Shown in pieces: positions 35,750 through 44,059 of a stretch of 64,000 nt of DNA; positions within the stretch are counted from its first letter, which is position 1; each line of letters begins with the position of its first letter. This DNA is from Collinsella sp. OM04-5 (lineage in GTDB: Bacteria > Actinomycetota > Coriobacteriia > Coriobacteriales > Coriobacteriaceae): assembly GCF_003439125.1 (NCBI RefSeq), contig NZ_QSUU01000005.1:30924-94923 (forward strand). The letters are read 5' to 3'. The translations under genes were made by a program, and so were the position numbers. The notes under the pieces are model-generated. The model was not told the DNA's origin. It made no database searches and saw only the letters and a program-made list of their open reading frames with translations.

Positions 35750-36340
35750 ATGAGTCCCATTCAAATCGCCCTGCTGGTGCTCGCCGTTGCCGGCGTGTGG
35801 GCTGTTGTCGAGCTCGCGCTCACGCTGCGCAAGACCCGCACCGTCGTCGACTCGCTCGACAAGACGGTGAGCGACCTCAATAATACGCTCGCCGAGGCAC
35901 AGCCCGTGGTGGCAAAGCTCGATGGTGCCGTTGATGAGCTTACACCGGCACTTGCCCAGGTGGAGCCGCTCCTCAAATCGAGCAAGACTGCCGTTGACGC
36001 CCTGACGTCCAACCTTGTTGAGGTTGAGGCGGTCGTTCGCGACATTTCTCAGGTCACGGGCAGTGTGGCCGAGGCCAGCAATGCCGTGTCGAGCGTGACC
36101 GACTCTGCGGCCGGTGCCGTGCAGAAACTATTTAACAAGGTGAAGGCTCCTGCAGCCGACGCCGATCGCAAGCTCGCCACTGCCGCCGAGGCCGAACAGC
36201 CTACCGAGCACGTTCTGATTGGTGAGGCTGAGGACGAGGCCGCCGATGGTGCAGATACGGCTCAGAAGCCCGCAGCCAAGCCTGCTCAGTATTACACCTA
36301 TACGCCCGCCGAGACCTCCGAGGAGTCCTGCGATGAGTAG
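35750..36340 (+). CDS. DUF948-like membrane-anchored protein
   Basis: A 196-residue protein with one N-terminal membrane helix (IQIALLVLAVAGVWAVVELAL), then a long helical region of Val/Ala/Asp/Leu heptads (about 30-130) and an acidic, Ala-rich tail. This matches the outline of DUF948 proteins, which are often near general-stress genes. GGGAGG stands six bases before the ATG. The stop overlaps the start of the RsbW-like gene, so the four genes up to 38912 look like one operon. Confidence 0.72.
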   Translation: MSPIQIALLVLAVAGVWAVVELALTLRKTRTVVDSLDKTVSDLNNTLAEAQPVVAKLDGAVDELTPALAQVEPLLKSSKTAVDALTSNLVEVEAVVRDISQVTGSVAEASNAVSSVTDSAAGAVQKLFNKVKAPAADADRKLATAAEAEQPTEHVLIGEAEDEAADGADTAQKPAAKPAQYYTYTPAETSEESCDE

Positions 36341-36710
36341 CGAAACAACCTGCCCCATTACGCTGAGCGTTGCCGGTGATCCGCGTTTCGCGCGCTTGGT
36401 GCGCATGACGGCCGCCAACGTCGGCGCCCTGTGCTCTATGTCCGTCGATCGCATCGAGGATATTCGCATGGCTGCCGAGGAGGCCTTCATCTTTGGGTGC
36501 ACCGCGGTCGACTGCGACGATATCTCGATCACATTCGATGTCGACGAATCTCATGTGGGAATGACCTTTACCTTTGGCGATCAGGCGACTGTCGATGAGG
36601 ATGACCAGGCTGCCGTGTATGCCGAACTCATTCTTGCAAGCGTGTGCGATTCCTACGAAAAGACCGCGGCGCCCCTGACGCTTTCCCTCGACCTCAAGGC
36701 GGATATCTAA
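36333..36710 (+). CDS. RsbW/SpoIIAB-like anti-sigma factor, ATP site degenerate
   Basis: A 125-residue protein placed directly before the sigma factor gene. Length, position and the helix VDRIEDIRMAAEEAFIFGC match anti-sigma kinases such as RsbW, where this helix is the N box. The Asn expected in it (E..TNA) is replaced (EEAFIFG), and no clear D.G.G box follows, so it may bind sigma without kinase activity. No RsbV-type antagonist gene is adjacent. The start at 36333 overlaps the previous stop; AGGAG lies at 36321-36325. Confidence 0.65.
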   Translation: MSSETTCPITLSVAGDPRFARLVRMTAANVGALCSMSVDRIEDIRMAAEEAFIFGCTAVDCDDISITFDVDESHVGMTFTFGDQATVDEDDQAAVYAELILASVCDSYEKTAAPLTLSLDLKADI

Positions 36711-36711
36711 T

Positions 36712-37503
36712 ATGACCGAACGTTCCCGGAGCGGTAAGACCGCTTGGGACAAGGAGAAAACCCGCGAGCTGTTTCGTCGCTACAAGGAGACCGGTGATCC
36801 GGATGCCCGCGAGCAACTCGTCATGTCCCACATGAACCTGGTAAGGTTTCTTGCCAACAAGTTTAAGAACCGCGGTGAGCCGCTCGATGACCTTTTGCAG
36901 GTCGGCTATCTGGGCTTGCTCAAGGCTATCGACCGTTTTGACCCTGAGCGCGGGCTCGAGTTCACCACGTTCGCGACACCTACTATTCTGGGAGAGATTA
37001 AGCGCCACTTCCGCGACAAGGGCTGGAGCGTGCGCGTGCCGCGTCGTTTGCAGGAGCTCTCGGCCAAGGTCAACCAGGCCACCGACAAGCTCACCAACGA
37101 GCTACAGCGTTCTCCTAAGGTTGAGGAAATCGCCGAATACCTGGACGTGACCGTTGACGAGGTGCTCGAAGCCATGGAATCGTCCTCGGCCTACACCTCG
37201 GTACCCATCGAGGCCCCCGGTGCGTCCGATTCCGACGATGCGCCTTCGATTCTCGACCGCTATGCTGACGACGACAACGAGCTCGACTTTACCGATGACC
37301 GTCTGGTGATTGAGGAGGCCATTCGCGATTTCTCGCCGCGCGAGCGCGAGGTGATCGAGCTGCGCTTTGTGAAGGGCATGACCCAGATCGAGATCGCCAA
37401 GAAGCTGGGCATCTCCCAGGTGCAGGTCTCGCGCCTGCTGCGCCGTACGCTTAAGAAGATTCAGGACAAGATTGACCCCGACGGAGTAATGGTTCGTTCA
37501 TGA
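36712..37503 (+). CDS. RNA polymerase sigma factor of the SigB/SigF/SigG group
   Basis: A 263-residue sigma-70 group 3 factor. Region 2 is clear (DDLLQVGYLGLLKAIDRFDP, then FTTFATPTILGEIKRHFRDKGW), region 3 follows (VPRRLQELSAKVNQA) and region 4 has the helix-turn-helix MTQIEIAKKLGISQVQVSRLL. An acidic linker (SDSDDAPSILDRYADDDNE) joins regions 3 and 4. With the RsbW-like gene one base upstream it is likely a stress or envelope sigma; targets are unknown. The next gene overlaps it by four bases. Confidence 0.93.
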   Translation: MTERSRSGKTAWDKEKTRELFRRYKETGDPDAREQLVMSHMNLVRFLANKFKNRGEPLDDLLQVGYLGLLKAIDRFDPERGLEFTTFATPTILGEIKRHFRDKGWSVRVPRRLQELSAKVNQATDKLTNELQRSPKVEEIAEYLDVTVDEVLEAMESSSAYTSVPIEAPGASDSDDAPSILDRYADDDNELDFTDDRLVIEEAIRDFSPREREVIELRFVKGMTQIEIAKKLGISQVQVSRLLRRTLKKIQDKIDPDGVMVRS

Positions 37504-38912
37504 GTGAGCACCCTCAACAAACCGATCGCGCGCTGCGTGACACCCGCATTCTGACGCTGCGCATTTGGGCCGTCGTCGGCTGCATCGTGATCGCTGCCGT
37601 CATCTTTAACCTCATGGGGATTCTGGCGCCGGTTATTGAGTTTCTGGCCGTCGGCTCCATTATTGCCTTTGTAATGTCGCCGATTACCAACTGGCTTGAG
37701 CATCATGGGGTGGGCCGCGGCATCGGCTCGCTCATCGCGCTCATTGTAGTCGTAGCCGTGCTCGTCGGTGTCGTCTGTATCCTGTCGCCGATTCTCTTTG
37801 GCCAGATCATGGAAGTCCTGAGCCGCCTGCCTGAGCAGCTACGTGTTGCGGGCAGCGACCTTAATGAGATGATCTCGCGCGCCAAGACGCTCAACAACAC
37901 GCCGGTCAAGGAGTACCTGGACGATAACCTTTCTTCGCTCGTTACGGTGGCGTCCAAATATGTCTCACAGATTGCCGCCGAGCTCGGCCGCGGCGTGTTC
38001 CCGCTTATCACCAACACGGCCTCACAGCTGTTCGTGATCTTTTTGGGTCTGGTGCTTGCCTATTGGCTTGCCTGCGATTATCCCCGTATGCACCACGAGG
38101 TCTGCACCATCATCGGTCAGGAAAAGGAAACCTCGTACCGCTTTATGGTCGCGATTCTTTCGCGCTCAGTCGGCGGTTACATGCGTGGCATGGTTGTGAC
38201 GTCCATCTGCGGTGGCATCCTTGCCTTTATCGGCTTTACGATCATCGGGCATCCGTATGCGGCGCTCATGGCCATCTTTACCGGCATCATGCACTTGGTC
38301 CCGGTTGTCGGTCCCTGGGTGAGCGCGGCGATTGCCACGGTGCTCGGGTTTATGTTTAGCCCGATGCTGGCGTTGTGGACCTTGGTTGTGACCATGGTGG
38401 CACAAAATGTCACCGATAACGTCATTTCGCCTAAGGTCATGCAGAGCTCGGTGCAGGTGCATCCTATCATGAGCCTCACGGCCCTGGTTATTGGCTCGGC
38501 GCTTATGGGCCCCATCGGCATGGTTATCGCCATCCCGCTGTGCGCGGCCCTCAAGGGTATCTTCGTGTACTACTTCGAAAACGAGACCGGCCGCCAGCTC
38601 GTGGCCTACGAAGGTGCCGTGTTTAAGGGTACGCCGTATCGCGATGCCGAGGGCAATCCTGTCGCCGCCTATGACGCGCTTGGAGACGATACGTTCATCT
38701 ACGAGTCCGAGCTCATCGGCAACGAGACCGCGCCCGAGGCCCAGGCAATGCCCAAGCCCGAGCTCGATAATCCCTGGATCAAGCTCTCGGGGCTTCAGCC
38801 CGACGCGACAGGCTTTTTCAAGAACCCCTTCGCCAAGGATGACGATTCCAATACGGACGACGACACCAGAACCGGCATCGACGGCTCCATGGATGATTCG
38901 GATTCTAAATAG
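37500..38912 (+). CDS. AI-2E family transporter (YdiK/TqsA type)
   Basis: A 470-residue membrane protein of the AI-2E transporter (UPF0118) family, with two helices near the N-terminus, a hydrophilic section and a group of helices at 160-350 that contains the family stretch PVVGPWVSAAIATVLGF and QNVTDNVISPKVMQSSVQVHP. Members export autoinducer-2 or act as ion antiporters; the cargo here is not known. A 120-residue acidic cytoplasmic tail follows. Overlap with the sigma gene suggests translational coupling. Confidence 0.88.
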   Translation: MSEHPQQTDRALRDTRILTLRIWAVVGCIVIAAVIFNLMGILAPVIEFLAVGSIIAFVMSPITNWLEHHGVGRGIGSLIALIVVVAVLVGVVCILSPILFGQIMEVLSRLPEQLRVAGSDLNEMISRAKTLNNTPVKEYLDDNLSSLVTVASKYVSQIAAELGRGVFPLITNTASQLFVIFLGLVLAYWLACDYPRMHHEVCTIIGQEKETSYRFMVAILSRSVGGYMRGMVVTSICGGILAFIGFTIIGHPYAALMAIFTGIMHLVPVVGPWVSAAIATVLGFMFSPMLALWTLVVTMVAQNVTDNVISPKVMQSSVQVHPIMSLTALVIGSALMGPIGMVIAIPLCAALKGIFVYYFENETGRQLVAYEGAVFKGTPYRDAEGNPVAAYDALGDDTFIYESELIGNETAPEAQAMPKPELDNPWIKLSGLQPDATGFFKNPFAKDDDSNTDDDTRTGIDGSMDDSDSK

Positions 38913-38917
38913 GTCTT

Positions 38918-39157
38918 TTAACGTTTCTTGATGTTGTAAAAGACAAGAAACACGAGCAAAGCGATTGATAAGGGGCCGGCTACATAGAAATAGAGAACGT
39001 CAATTGCGCGTAGAGGGCAATAGGCCTTATCGCCGGACATTACTGCATATAATACGTAGCCAAATGCTGGTTGGTTTGAATACCAGTGGGAGAAGGCCAA
39101 GAGCGCTAAAAGTGCTACAACCAGAAGTGCATTCAGGATAAATCGTTTGGTATTCAT
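38918..39157 (-). CDS. Small two-helix membrane protein, unknown
   Basis: A 79-residue protein with two hydrophobic segments (FILNALLVVALLALLAFSH and YFYVAGPLSIALLVFLVFY) and a basic end (NIKKR). A good AAGGAG lies seven bases before its ATG on the minus strand, so it is probably real. I know no family for it. It converges with the AI-2E gene and is the last native gene before the plasmid-derived insert. Confidence 0.6.
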   Translation of the reverse strand: MNTKRFILNALLVVALLALLAFSHWYSNQPAFGYVLYAVMSGDKAYCPLRAIDVLYFYVAGPLSIALLVFLVFYNIKKR

Positions 39158-39248
39158 CGGCCGCTCCTTCCGGATGATTCTTATATAGTATTTTTTTTAA
39201 AAAGCGATATACTAGATATAACGAAACAACGAACTGAATAAAGAATAC

Positions 39249-39370
39249 AAAAAAAGAGCCACGACCAGTTAAAGCCTGAGAAACTTTAACTGCGAGCCTT
39301 AATTGATTACCACCAATCAATTAAAGAAGTCGAGACCCAAAATTTGGTAAAGTATTTAATTACTTTATTA
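39249..39370 (-). ncRNA. Antisense RNAIII-type copy-control RNA region
   Basis: Inc18 plasmids make a short RNA against the rep leader. On the minus strand here AGTTAAAG and CTTTAACT form a hairpin, and GGCTC runs into seven T (39249-39255), as expected for its terminator; another stem TTAATTGATT/AATCAATTAA is at 39299-39324. The 5' end is guessed from the promoter-like TTTACA and TAATAA on the minus strand. Confidence 0.5.
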
Positions 39371-39444
39371 ATCAGATACTTAAATATCTGTAAACCCATT
39401 ATATCGGGTTTTTGAGGGGATTTCAAGTCTTTAAGAAGATACCA

Positions 39445-39483
39445 GGCAATCAATTAAGAAAAACTTAGTTGATTGCCTTTTTT
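39445..39483 (+). terminator. rep transcription attenuator
   Basis: GGCAATCAA at 39445 pairs with TTGATTGCC at 39469-39477, extended to 14 bp with a five-A loop, and is followed by six T. In inc18 plasmids the antisense RNA favours this terminator and so limits Rep synthesis. Confidence 0.85.
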
Positions 39484-39548
39484 GTTGTGATTCAACTTTG
39501 ATCGTAGCTTCTAACTAATTAATTTTCGTAAGAAAGGAGAACAGCTGA

Positions 39549-39941
39549 ATGAATATCCCTTTTGTTGTAGAAACTGTGCTTCATGACGGCTTGTTAAAGT
39601 ACAAATTTAAAAATAGTAAAATTCGCTCAATCACTACCAAGCCAGGTAAAAGTAAAGGGGCTATTTTTGCGTATCGCTCAAAAAAAAGCATGATTGGCGG
39701 ACGTGGCGTTGTTCTGACTTCCGAAGAAGCGATTCACGAAAATCAAGATACATTTACGCATTGGACACCAAACGTTTATCGTTATGGTACGTATGCAGAC
39801 GAAAACCGTTCATACACTAAAGGACATTCTGAAAACAATTTAAGACAAATCAATACCTTCTTTATTGATTTTGATATTCACACGGAAAAAGAAACTATTT
39901 CAGCAAGCGATATTTTAACAACAGCTATTGATTTATCTTAA
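39549..39941 (+). pseudogene. 5' fragment of inc18 plasmid Rep protein (RepE/RepR/RepS)
   Basis: 130 codons begin MNIPFVVETVLHDGLLKYKF and match, from memory, the N-terminus of the pAMbeta1-type replication protein (close to 500 residues). It ends at AIDLS and a stop where the full protein continues AIDLGFMPT, so about three quarters are gone. The native AGAAAGGAG site is kept. The junction after the ATTGATTTA codons joins it to the erm(B) promoter. It cannot support replication. Confidence 0.85.
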
Positions 39942-39956
39942 AATTTTGTGTATAAT
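39928..39956 (+). promoter_or_regulatory. erm(B) promoter
   Basis: TTGATT (39928-39933) and TATAAT (39951-39956) are separated by exactly 17 bases. The -35 box lies within the last codons of the rep fragment. Confidence 0.85.
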
Positions 39957-40013
39957 AGGAATTGAAGTTAAATTAGATGCTAAAAATTTGTAATTAAGAA
40001 GGAGGGATTCGTC

Positions 40014-40097
40014 ATGTTGGTATTCCAAATGCATAATGTAGATAAAACATCTACTGTTTTGAAACAGACTAAAAACAGTGATTACGCAGATAAATAA
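40014..40097 (+). CDS. ermBL: erm(B) leader peptide ErmBL, variant H7
   Basis: The 27-residue leader reads MLVFQMHNVDKTSTVLKQTK and ends NSDYADK; AAGGAGGG lies seven bases upstream. In erm(B) systems, erythromycin stalls the ribosome while it makes this peptide, with Asp10 in the P site, and this opens the erm(B) start. The well-studied peptide has Arg at position 7, here His. Confidence 0.9.
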   Translation: MLVFQMHNVDKTSTVLKQTKNSDYADK

Positions 40098-40200
40098 ATA
40101 CGTTAGATTAATTCCTACCAGTGACTAATCTTGTGACTTTTTAAACAGATAACTAAAAATACAAACAAATCGTTTAACTTCTGTATTTCTTTACTGATGT

Positions 40201-40219
40201 AATCACTTCAGGAGTGATT
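40201..40219 (+). promoter_or_regulatory. Hairpin that hides the erm(B) ribosome site
   Basis: AATCACT pairs with AGTGATT around TCAGG, so the AGGAG at 40210-40214 is partly paired. It is the last hairpin of the translational attenuator, three bases before the erm(B) ATG. Confidence 0.75.
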
Positions 40220-40221
40220 AT

Positions 40222-40958
40222 ATGAACAAAAATATAAAATATTCTCAAAACTTTTTAACGAGTGAAAAAGTACTCAACCAAATAATAAAACAATTGAATT
40301 TAAAAGAAACCGATACCGTTTACGAAATTGGAACAGGTAAAGGGCATTTAACGTCGAAACTGGCTAAATAAGTAAACAGGTAACGTCTATTGAATTAGAC
40401 AGTCATCTATTCAACTTATCGTCAGAAAAATTAAAACTGAATACTCGTGTCACTTTAATTCACCAAGATATTCTACAGTTTCAATTCCCTAACAAACAGA
40501 GGTATAAAATTGTTGGGAGTATTCCTTACCATTTAAGCACACAAATTATTAAAAAAGTGGTTTTTGAAAGCCATGCGTCTGACATCTATCTGATTGTTGA
40601 AGAAGGATTCTACAAGCGTACCTTGGATATTCACCGAACACTAGGGTTGCTCTTGCACACTCAAGTCTCGATTCAGCAATTGCTTAAGCTGCCAGCGGAA
40701 TGCTTTCATCCTAAACCAAAAGTAAACAGTGTCTTAATAAAACTTACCCGCCATACCACAGATGTTCCAGATAAATATTGGAAGCTATATACGTACTTTG
40801 TTTCAAAATGGGTCAATCGAGAATATCGTCAACTGTTTACTAAAAATCAGTTTCATCAAGCAATGAAACACGCCAAAGTAAACAATTTAAGTACCGTTAC
40901 TTATGAGCAAGTATTGTCTATTTTTAATAGTTATCTATTATTTAACGGGAGGAAATAA
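40222..40958 (+). pseudogene. erm(B): erm(B) 23S rRNA methyltransferase gene with a one-base frameshift
   Basis: Erm(B) dimethylates A2058 of 23S rRNA and gives resistance to macrolides, lincosamides and streptogramin B. The full gene is 738 bases (245 residues). Here it is 737: after the codons for KLAK the sequence reads AAATAAG where the normal gene has AAAATAAG, so one A is lost at about 40366-40369 and codon 50 becomes TAA. The first frame makes 49 residues ([16 protein letters not shown] to GHLTSKLAK). The other 3' part is intact and reads on in the second frame ([20 protein letters not shown] to SYLLFNGRK). Otherwise the sequence looks standard. A sequencing error in the A run must be ruled out. 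Confidence 0.92.
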
Positions 40959-40962
40959 TTCT

Positions 40963-41094
40963 ATGAGTCGCTTTTGTAAATTTGGAAAGTTACACGTTAC
41001 TAAAGGGAATGGAGATAAATTATTAGGTATACTACTGACAGCTTCCAAGGAGCTAAAGAGGTCCCTAGCGCCTACGGGGAATTTGTATCGATAA
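40963..41094 (+). CDS. Short conserved ORF downstream of erm(B)
   Basis: A 43-residue reading frame (MSRFCKFGKLHVTKGNGDKL onward) that I recall from many erm(B) regions. GGGAGG stands ten bases before its ATG, inside the end of erm(B). No function is known; it may itself be a chimera with the topoisomerase region. Confidence 0.55.
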   Translation: MSRFCKFGKLHVTKGNGDKLLGILLTASKELKRSLAPTGNLYR

Positions 41095-41130
41095 GGGGTA
41101 CAAATTCCCACTAAGCGCTCGGGACCCCTT

Positions 41131-41265
41131 GTAGGAAAATGTCCTAAGTGTGGCAACAATATTGTATTAAAAAAATCGTTTTATGGTTGTTCAAATTATC
41201 CTGAATGTAAGTTTACTTTAGCTGAACATTTTAGAAAGAAACATTTTTTTCAAAGGATTGCTTAG
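41131..41265 (+). pseudogene. Zinc-finger tail of a plasmid type I topoisomerase
   Basis: The frame GTA GGA AAA TGT onward reads VGKCPKCGNNIVLKKSFYGC and SNYPECKFTLAEHFRKK, with four cysteines of a topoisomerase C-terminal zinc ribbon, and then stops after HFFQRIA. Inc18 plasmids carry a topoisomerase gene here. Only the tail remains and it has no start. Confidence 0.75.
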
Positions 41266-41392
41266 TCCTAAATAACATGCACTTTCGCTGGAGGGTCGCT
41301 GTTTGGCGGCCCTCTTTTTTGCGCTAGGGCGGTGGGATGGTAATATCGTTACGTTTGAACTGTTTCGATGTGAAACCGAGGAGATTCCCTCT

Positions 41393-44050
41393 ATGAGTGC
41401 TGACTACCCGTCAATGACTACGGCCGAGATTCGCTCTAAGTTCCTCAACTTCTTTGAGGAGCGCGGTCTTAAACTCTATCCTTCTTCGTCCCTCGTTCCC
41501 GACGATCCTTCGCTGCTGCTCGCCAATGCCGGCATGAACCAGTTTAAGGAGTACTACCAGGGCAAGAAGACCATGAAGGAGATCGGCGCAATCTCCTGTC
41601 AGAAGTGTGTTCGCACCAACGACATCGACTGCATCGGCGAGGACGGCCGTCATCTGTCCTTCTTTGAGATGCTCGGCGACTTCTCCTTTGGTGGCGTCTC
41701 CAAGCAGCAGGCCTGCGCTTGGGCCTTTGAGCTCATCACCAAGGAGTTCAAGCTGCCGCTCGACCGCCTGTACTTCACCGTCTTTACCGAGGACGACGAG
41801 ACCCATGACGTGTGGCGCTCCCTGGGCGTTGCCGAGGATCACATCTCGCGTCTGGGCGAGGACGACAACTTCTGGGCCGCTGGCCCCACCGGTCCCTGCG
41901 GTCCGTGCTCCGAGATCTACTTTGACATGGGCGAGGAGGTCGGTTGCGGCAGCCCCGACTGCAAGCCTGGCTGCGACTGCGACCGCTTCCTTGAGTTCTG
42001 GAACCTCGTGTTTACCCAGTACGACCGCCAGGAGGACGGCTCCATGCCGGAGCTGCCGCACCGCAACCTCGATACGGGCATGGGCCTGGAGCGCATGGCC
42101 GCCATCATGCAGCACAAGACCGCCAACTACGACGGCGATCTGATGCAGCACCTCATCAAGCTCGGTGAGGAGATCAGCGGCAAGACTTATGACGCCGATG
42201 ACTATTCCGGTGCCAGCCGCTCGCTGCGCATCATCGCCGACCACTCCCGTGCCGTCGACTTTATGATCTCTGACGGCATTCTGCCCGGCAACGAGGGCCG
42301 CGAGTACGTCCTGCGCCGCCTGCTCCGCCGCGCCGTGTTCCACGGCCGCTTGCTGGGCATCGAGGGAGCCTTCCTGACCAAGTTCATCGACGAGGTCAAC
42401 GCCCAGATGGGCGAGGCCTATCCCGAGCTGCTCAAGAACGTCGCGCTCGTTAAGGGCATCGTCGCCTCCGAGGAGGAGCGTTTCTCCACGACGCTCGACA
42501 ACGGCCGCGTTTACCTGGACGAGGCCCTGGCCGCGCTCGCCGAGGGCGCTGTGCTTCCGGGCGACGTTGCCTTTAAGCTGCACGACACCTTCGGTTTCCC
42601 CATTGACCTGACTGTCGAGATCGCCGGCGCCGCTGGCCATGACGTCGACATGGACGGCTTCACCGCCTGTATGGAGGACCAGAAGGCCCGCGCTCGCGCC
42701 AACGCCAAGGGCGATGCCTGGGGCAGCTTCAACGACGTGTGGGTCGAGCTTTCGGACAAGGTCTCCGCGACCGAGTTCGACGGCTATGACAACGACGTCA
42801 TCGATGGCGCCAAGGTTGTCGCCATCGTGCGCAACGGCGAGTCCGTCGAGTCCGTTGCTGCCGGCGAGGACGTCGAGGTCGTGCTCGACCGCACCCCGTT
42901 CTACGCCGAGATGGGCGGCCAGCAGGGCGACGCCGGCGAGCTTTCCGCCGAGGGCGTTGCGCTGACCATTTCCGATACCAAGAACCACAACGGCCTGTAT
43001 GCCCACGTTGCTCACGTTGCCGAGGGCACGCTGACCGTCGGTGCTACCGTGACCGCCGCGCTCGACGCCGAGCGCCGTGGCTTCCTGCGTCGCAACCACA
43101 CCGCCACGCACCTGCTCGACGCCGCGCTTAAGCAGGTCCTGGGCGAGCATGTCTCCCAGGCTGGCTCGTTGGTGACGCCCGAGCACCTGCGCTTTGACTT
43201 CACGCACTTCGAGGCCCTCTCTTCCGAGCGGCTCAAGGCTGTCGAGGATCTGGTCAACCAGCAGATCTTCGCTTCCAAGCCGGTCGTTACCCGCGTCATG
43301 GGTATCGACGAGGCCAAGGCCGCCGGTGCTGTCGCCCTCTTTGGCGAGAAGTACGGCGATGTCGTCCGCGTCGTCTCCGTGGGCGCCGAGGACCAGCCGT
43401 TTTCCCGTGAGCTCTGCGGTGGCACGCATGCCGCCAACACTGCCGAGATCGGCCTGTTCAAGATCATCTCCGAGTCTTCCACGGGCTCCAACGTCCGCCG
43501 TATCGAGGCCGTGACCTCTAAGGGTGCCCTCGACTACATGGCCGACCGTCTGGCGCTCGTCGACGCCGCTGCCGCAGCGCTCAAGTGCCGCGTGGACGAG
43601 GTTCCCGCCCGCGTGGAGAACCTGCAGGCCGAGCTGCGCGAGACCGCCGGTAAGCTCAAGAAGGCTCTGACCGGTGGCTCCTCCGATGCGATCTCCAGCG
43701 CCATCGAGGGCGCTGTCGAGCTCGGCGGCTACAAGCTCGTCGTCGCTGAACTTCAGGGCCTTGAAGCTGCCGACCTGCGCAACGTCTGGGATACCGTGCA
43801 CCAGAAGGTCGACGGTCCCGTCGCCTGTGTCGTTGCCAGCGTGACCGAGAAGGGCACCCCCGCCCTGCTCGCCGCCGGCTCCGATGACGCCGTCAAGGCC
43901 GGTTTCCACGCCGGCAACGTGATCAAGCAGATCGCGGGCCTGGTCGACGGTCGCGGCGGCGGCCGTCCCAACATGGCCCAGGCCGGTGGCAAGAACGCCG
44001 CCGGTATCGCCGATGCCCTCGCGGCCGCCAAGACCGCGCTCGGCGCTTAA
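41393..44050 (+). CDS. alaS: Alanine-tRNA ligase
   Basis: A class II synthetase that charges tRNA-Ala. The 885-residue protein has the catalytic core (RSKFLNFFEERGLKLYPSSS; DDNFWAAGPTGPCGPCSEIY), a tRNA-binding middle domain, the editing domain with zinc ligands HTATH (569-573) and CGGTH (675-679), and the DHH-like C-Ala domain ending GGGRPNMAQAGGKN. I chose ATG at 41393, ten bases after GAGGAG, although the frame is open up to 41303. The native sequence resumes near 41270, just before it. Confidence 0.97.
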   Translation: MSADYPSMTTAEIRSKFLNFFEERGLKLYPSSSLVPDDPSLLLANAGMNQFKEYYQGKKTMKEIGAISCQKCVRTNDIDCIGEDGRHLSFFEMLGDFSFGGVSKQQACAWAFELITKEFKLPLDRLYFTVFTEDDETHDVWRSLGVAEDHISRLGEDDNFWAAGPTGPCGPCSEIYFDMGEEVGCGSPDCKPGCDCDRFLEFWNLVFTQYDRQEDGSMPELPHRNLDTGMGLERMAAIMQHKTANYDGDLMQHLIKLGEEISGKTYDADDYSGASRSLRIIADHSRAVDFMISDGILPGNEGREYVLRRLLRRAVFHGRLLGIEGAFLTKFIDEVNAQMGEAYPELLKNVALVKGIVASEEERFSTTLDNGRVYLDEALAALAEGAVLPGDVAFKLHDTFGFPIDLTVEIAGAAGHDVDMDGFTACMEDQKARARANAKGDAWGSFNDVWVELSDKVSATEFDGYDNDVIDGAKVVAIVRNGESVESVAAGEDVEVVLDRTPFYAEMGGQQGDAGELSAEGVALTISDTKNHNGLYAHVAHVAEGTLTVGATVTAALDAERRGFLRRNHTATHLLDAALKQVLGEHVSQAGSLVTPEHLRFDFTHFEALSSERLKAVEDLVNQQIFASKPVVTRVMGIDEAKAAGAVALFGEKYGDVVRVVSVGAEDQPFSRELCGGTHAANTAEIGLFKIISESSTGSNVRRIEAVTSKGALDYMADRLALVDAAAAALKCRVDEVPARVENLQAELRETAGKLKKALTGGSSDAISSAIEGAVELGGYKLVVAELQGLEAADLRNVWDTVHQKVDGPVACVVASVTEKGTPALLAAGSDDAVKAGFHAGNVIKQIAGLVDGRGGGRPNMAQAGGKNAAGIADALAAAKTALGA

Positions 44051-44059
44051 GTAGTCGCT

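Larger units (their letters stand above)
39200..41265. mobile_element. inc18-plasmid-derived erm(B) insert
   Basis: A low-GC block between native genes holds, in order: the rep leader with antisense control region, the first 129 codons of an inc18 (pAMbeta1/pIP501/pSM19035-type) Rep protein, the erm(B) promoter, leader peptide and gene, a 43-codon ORF and the zinc-finger tail of a plasmid topoisomerase. This order is known from erm(B) regions of streptococcal and enterococcal plasmids and transposons. I see no transposase, resolvase or inverted repeat at either edge, so the route of entry is not visible. Edges are approximate. Confidence 0.85.

Noticed and set aside
40557..40958. Possible separate 133-codon gene
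   Set aside because: It is the second frame of the frameshifted erm(B); its first codon is an internal GTG.
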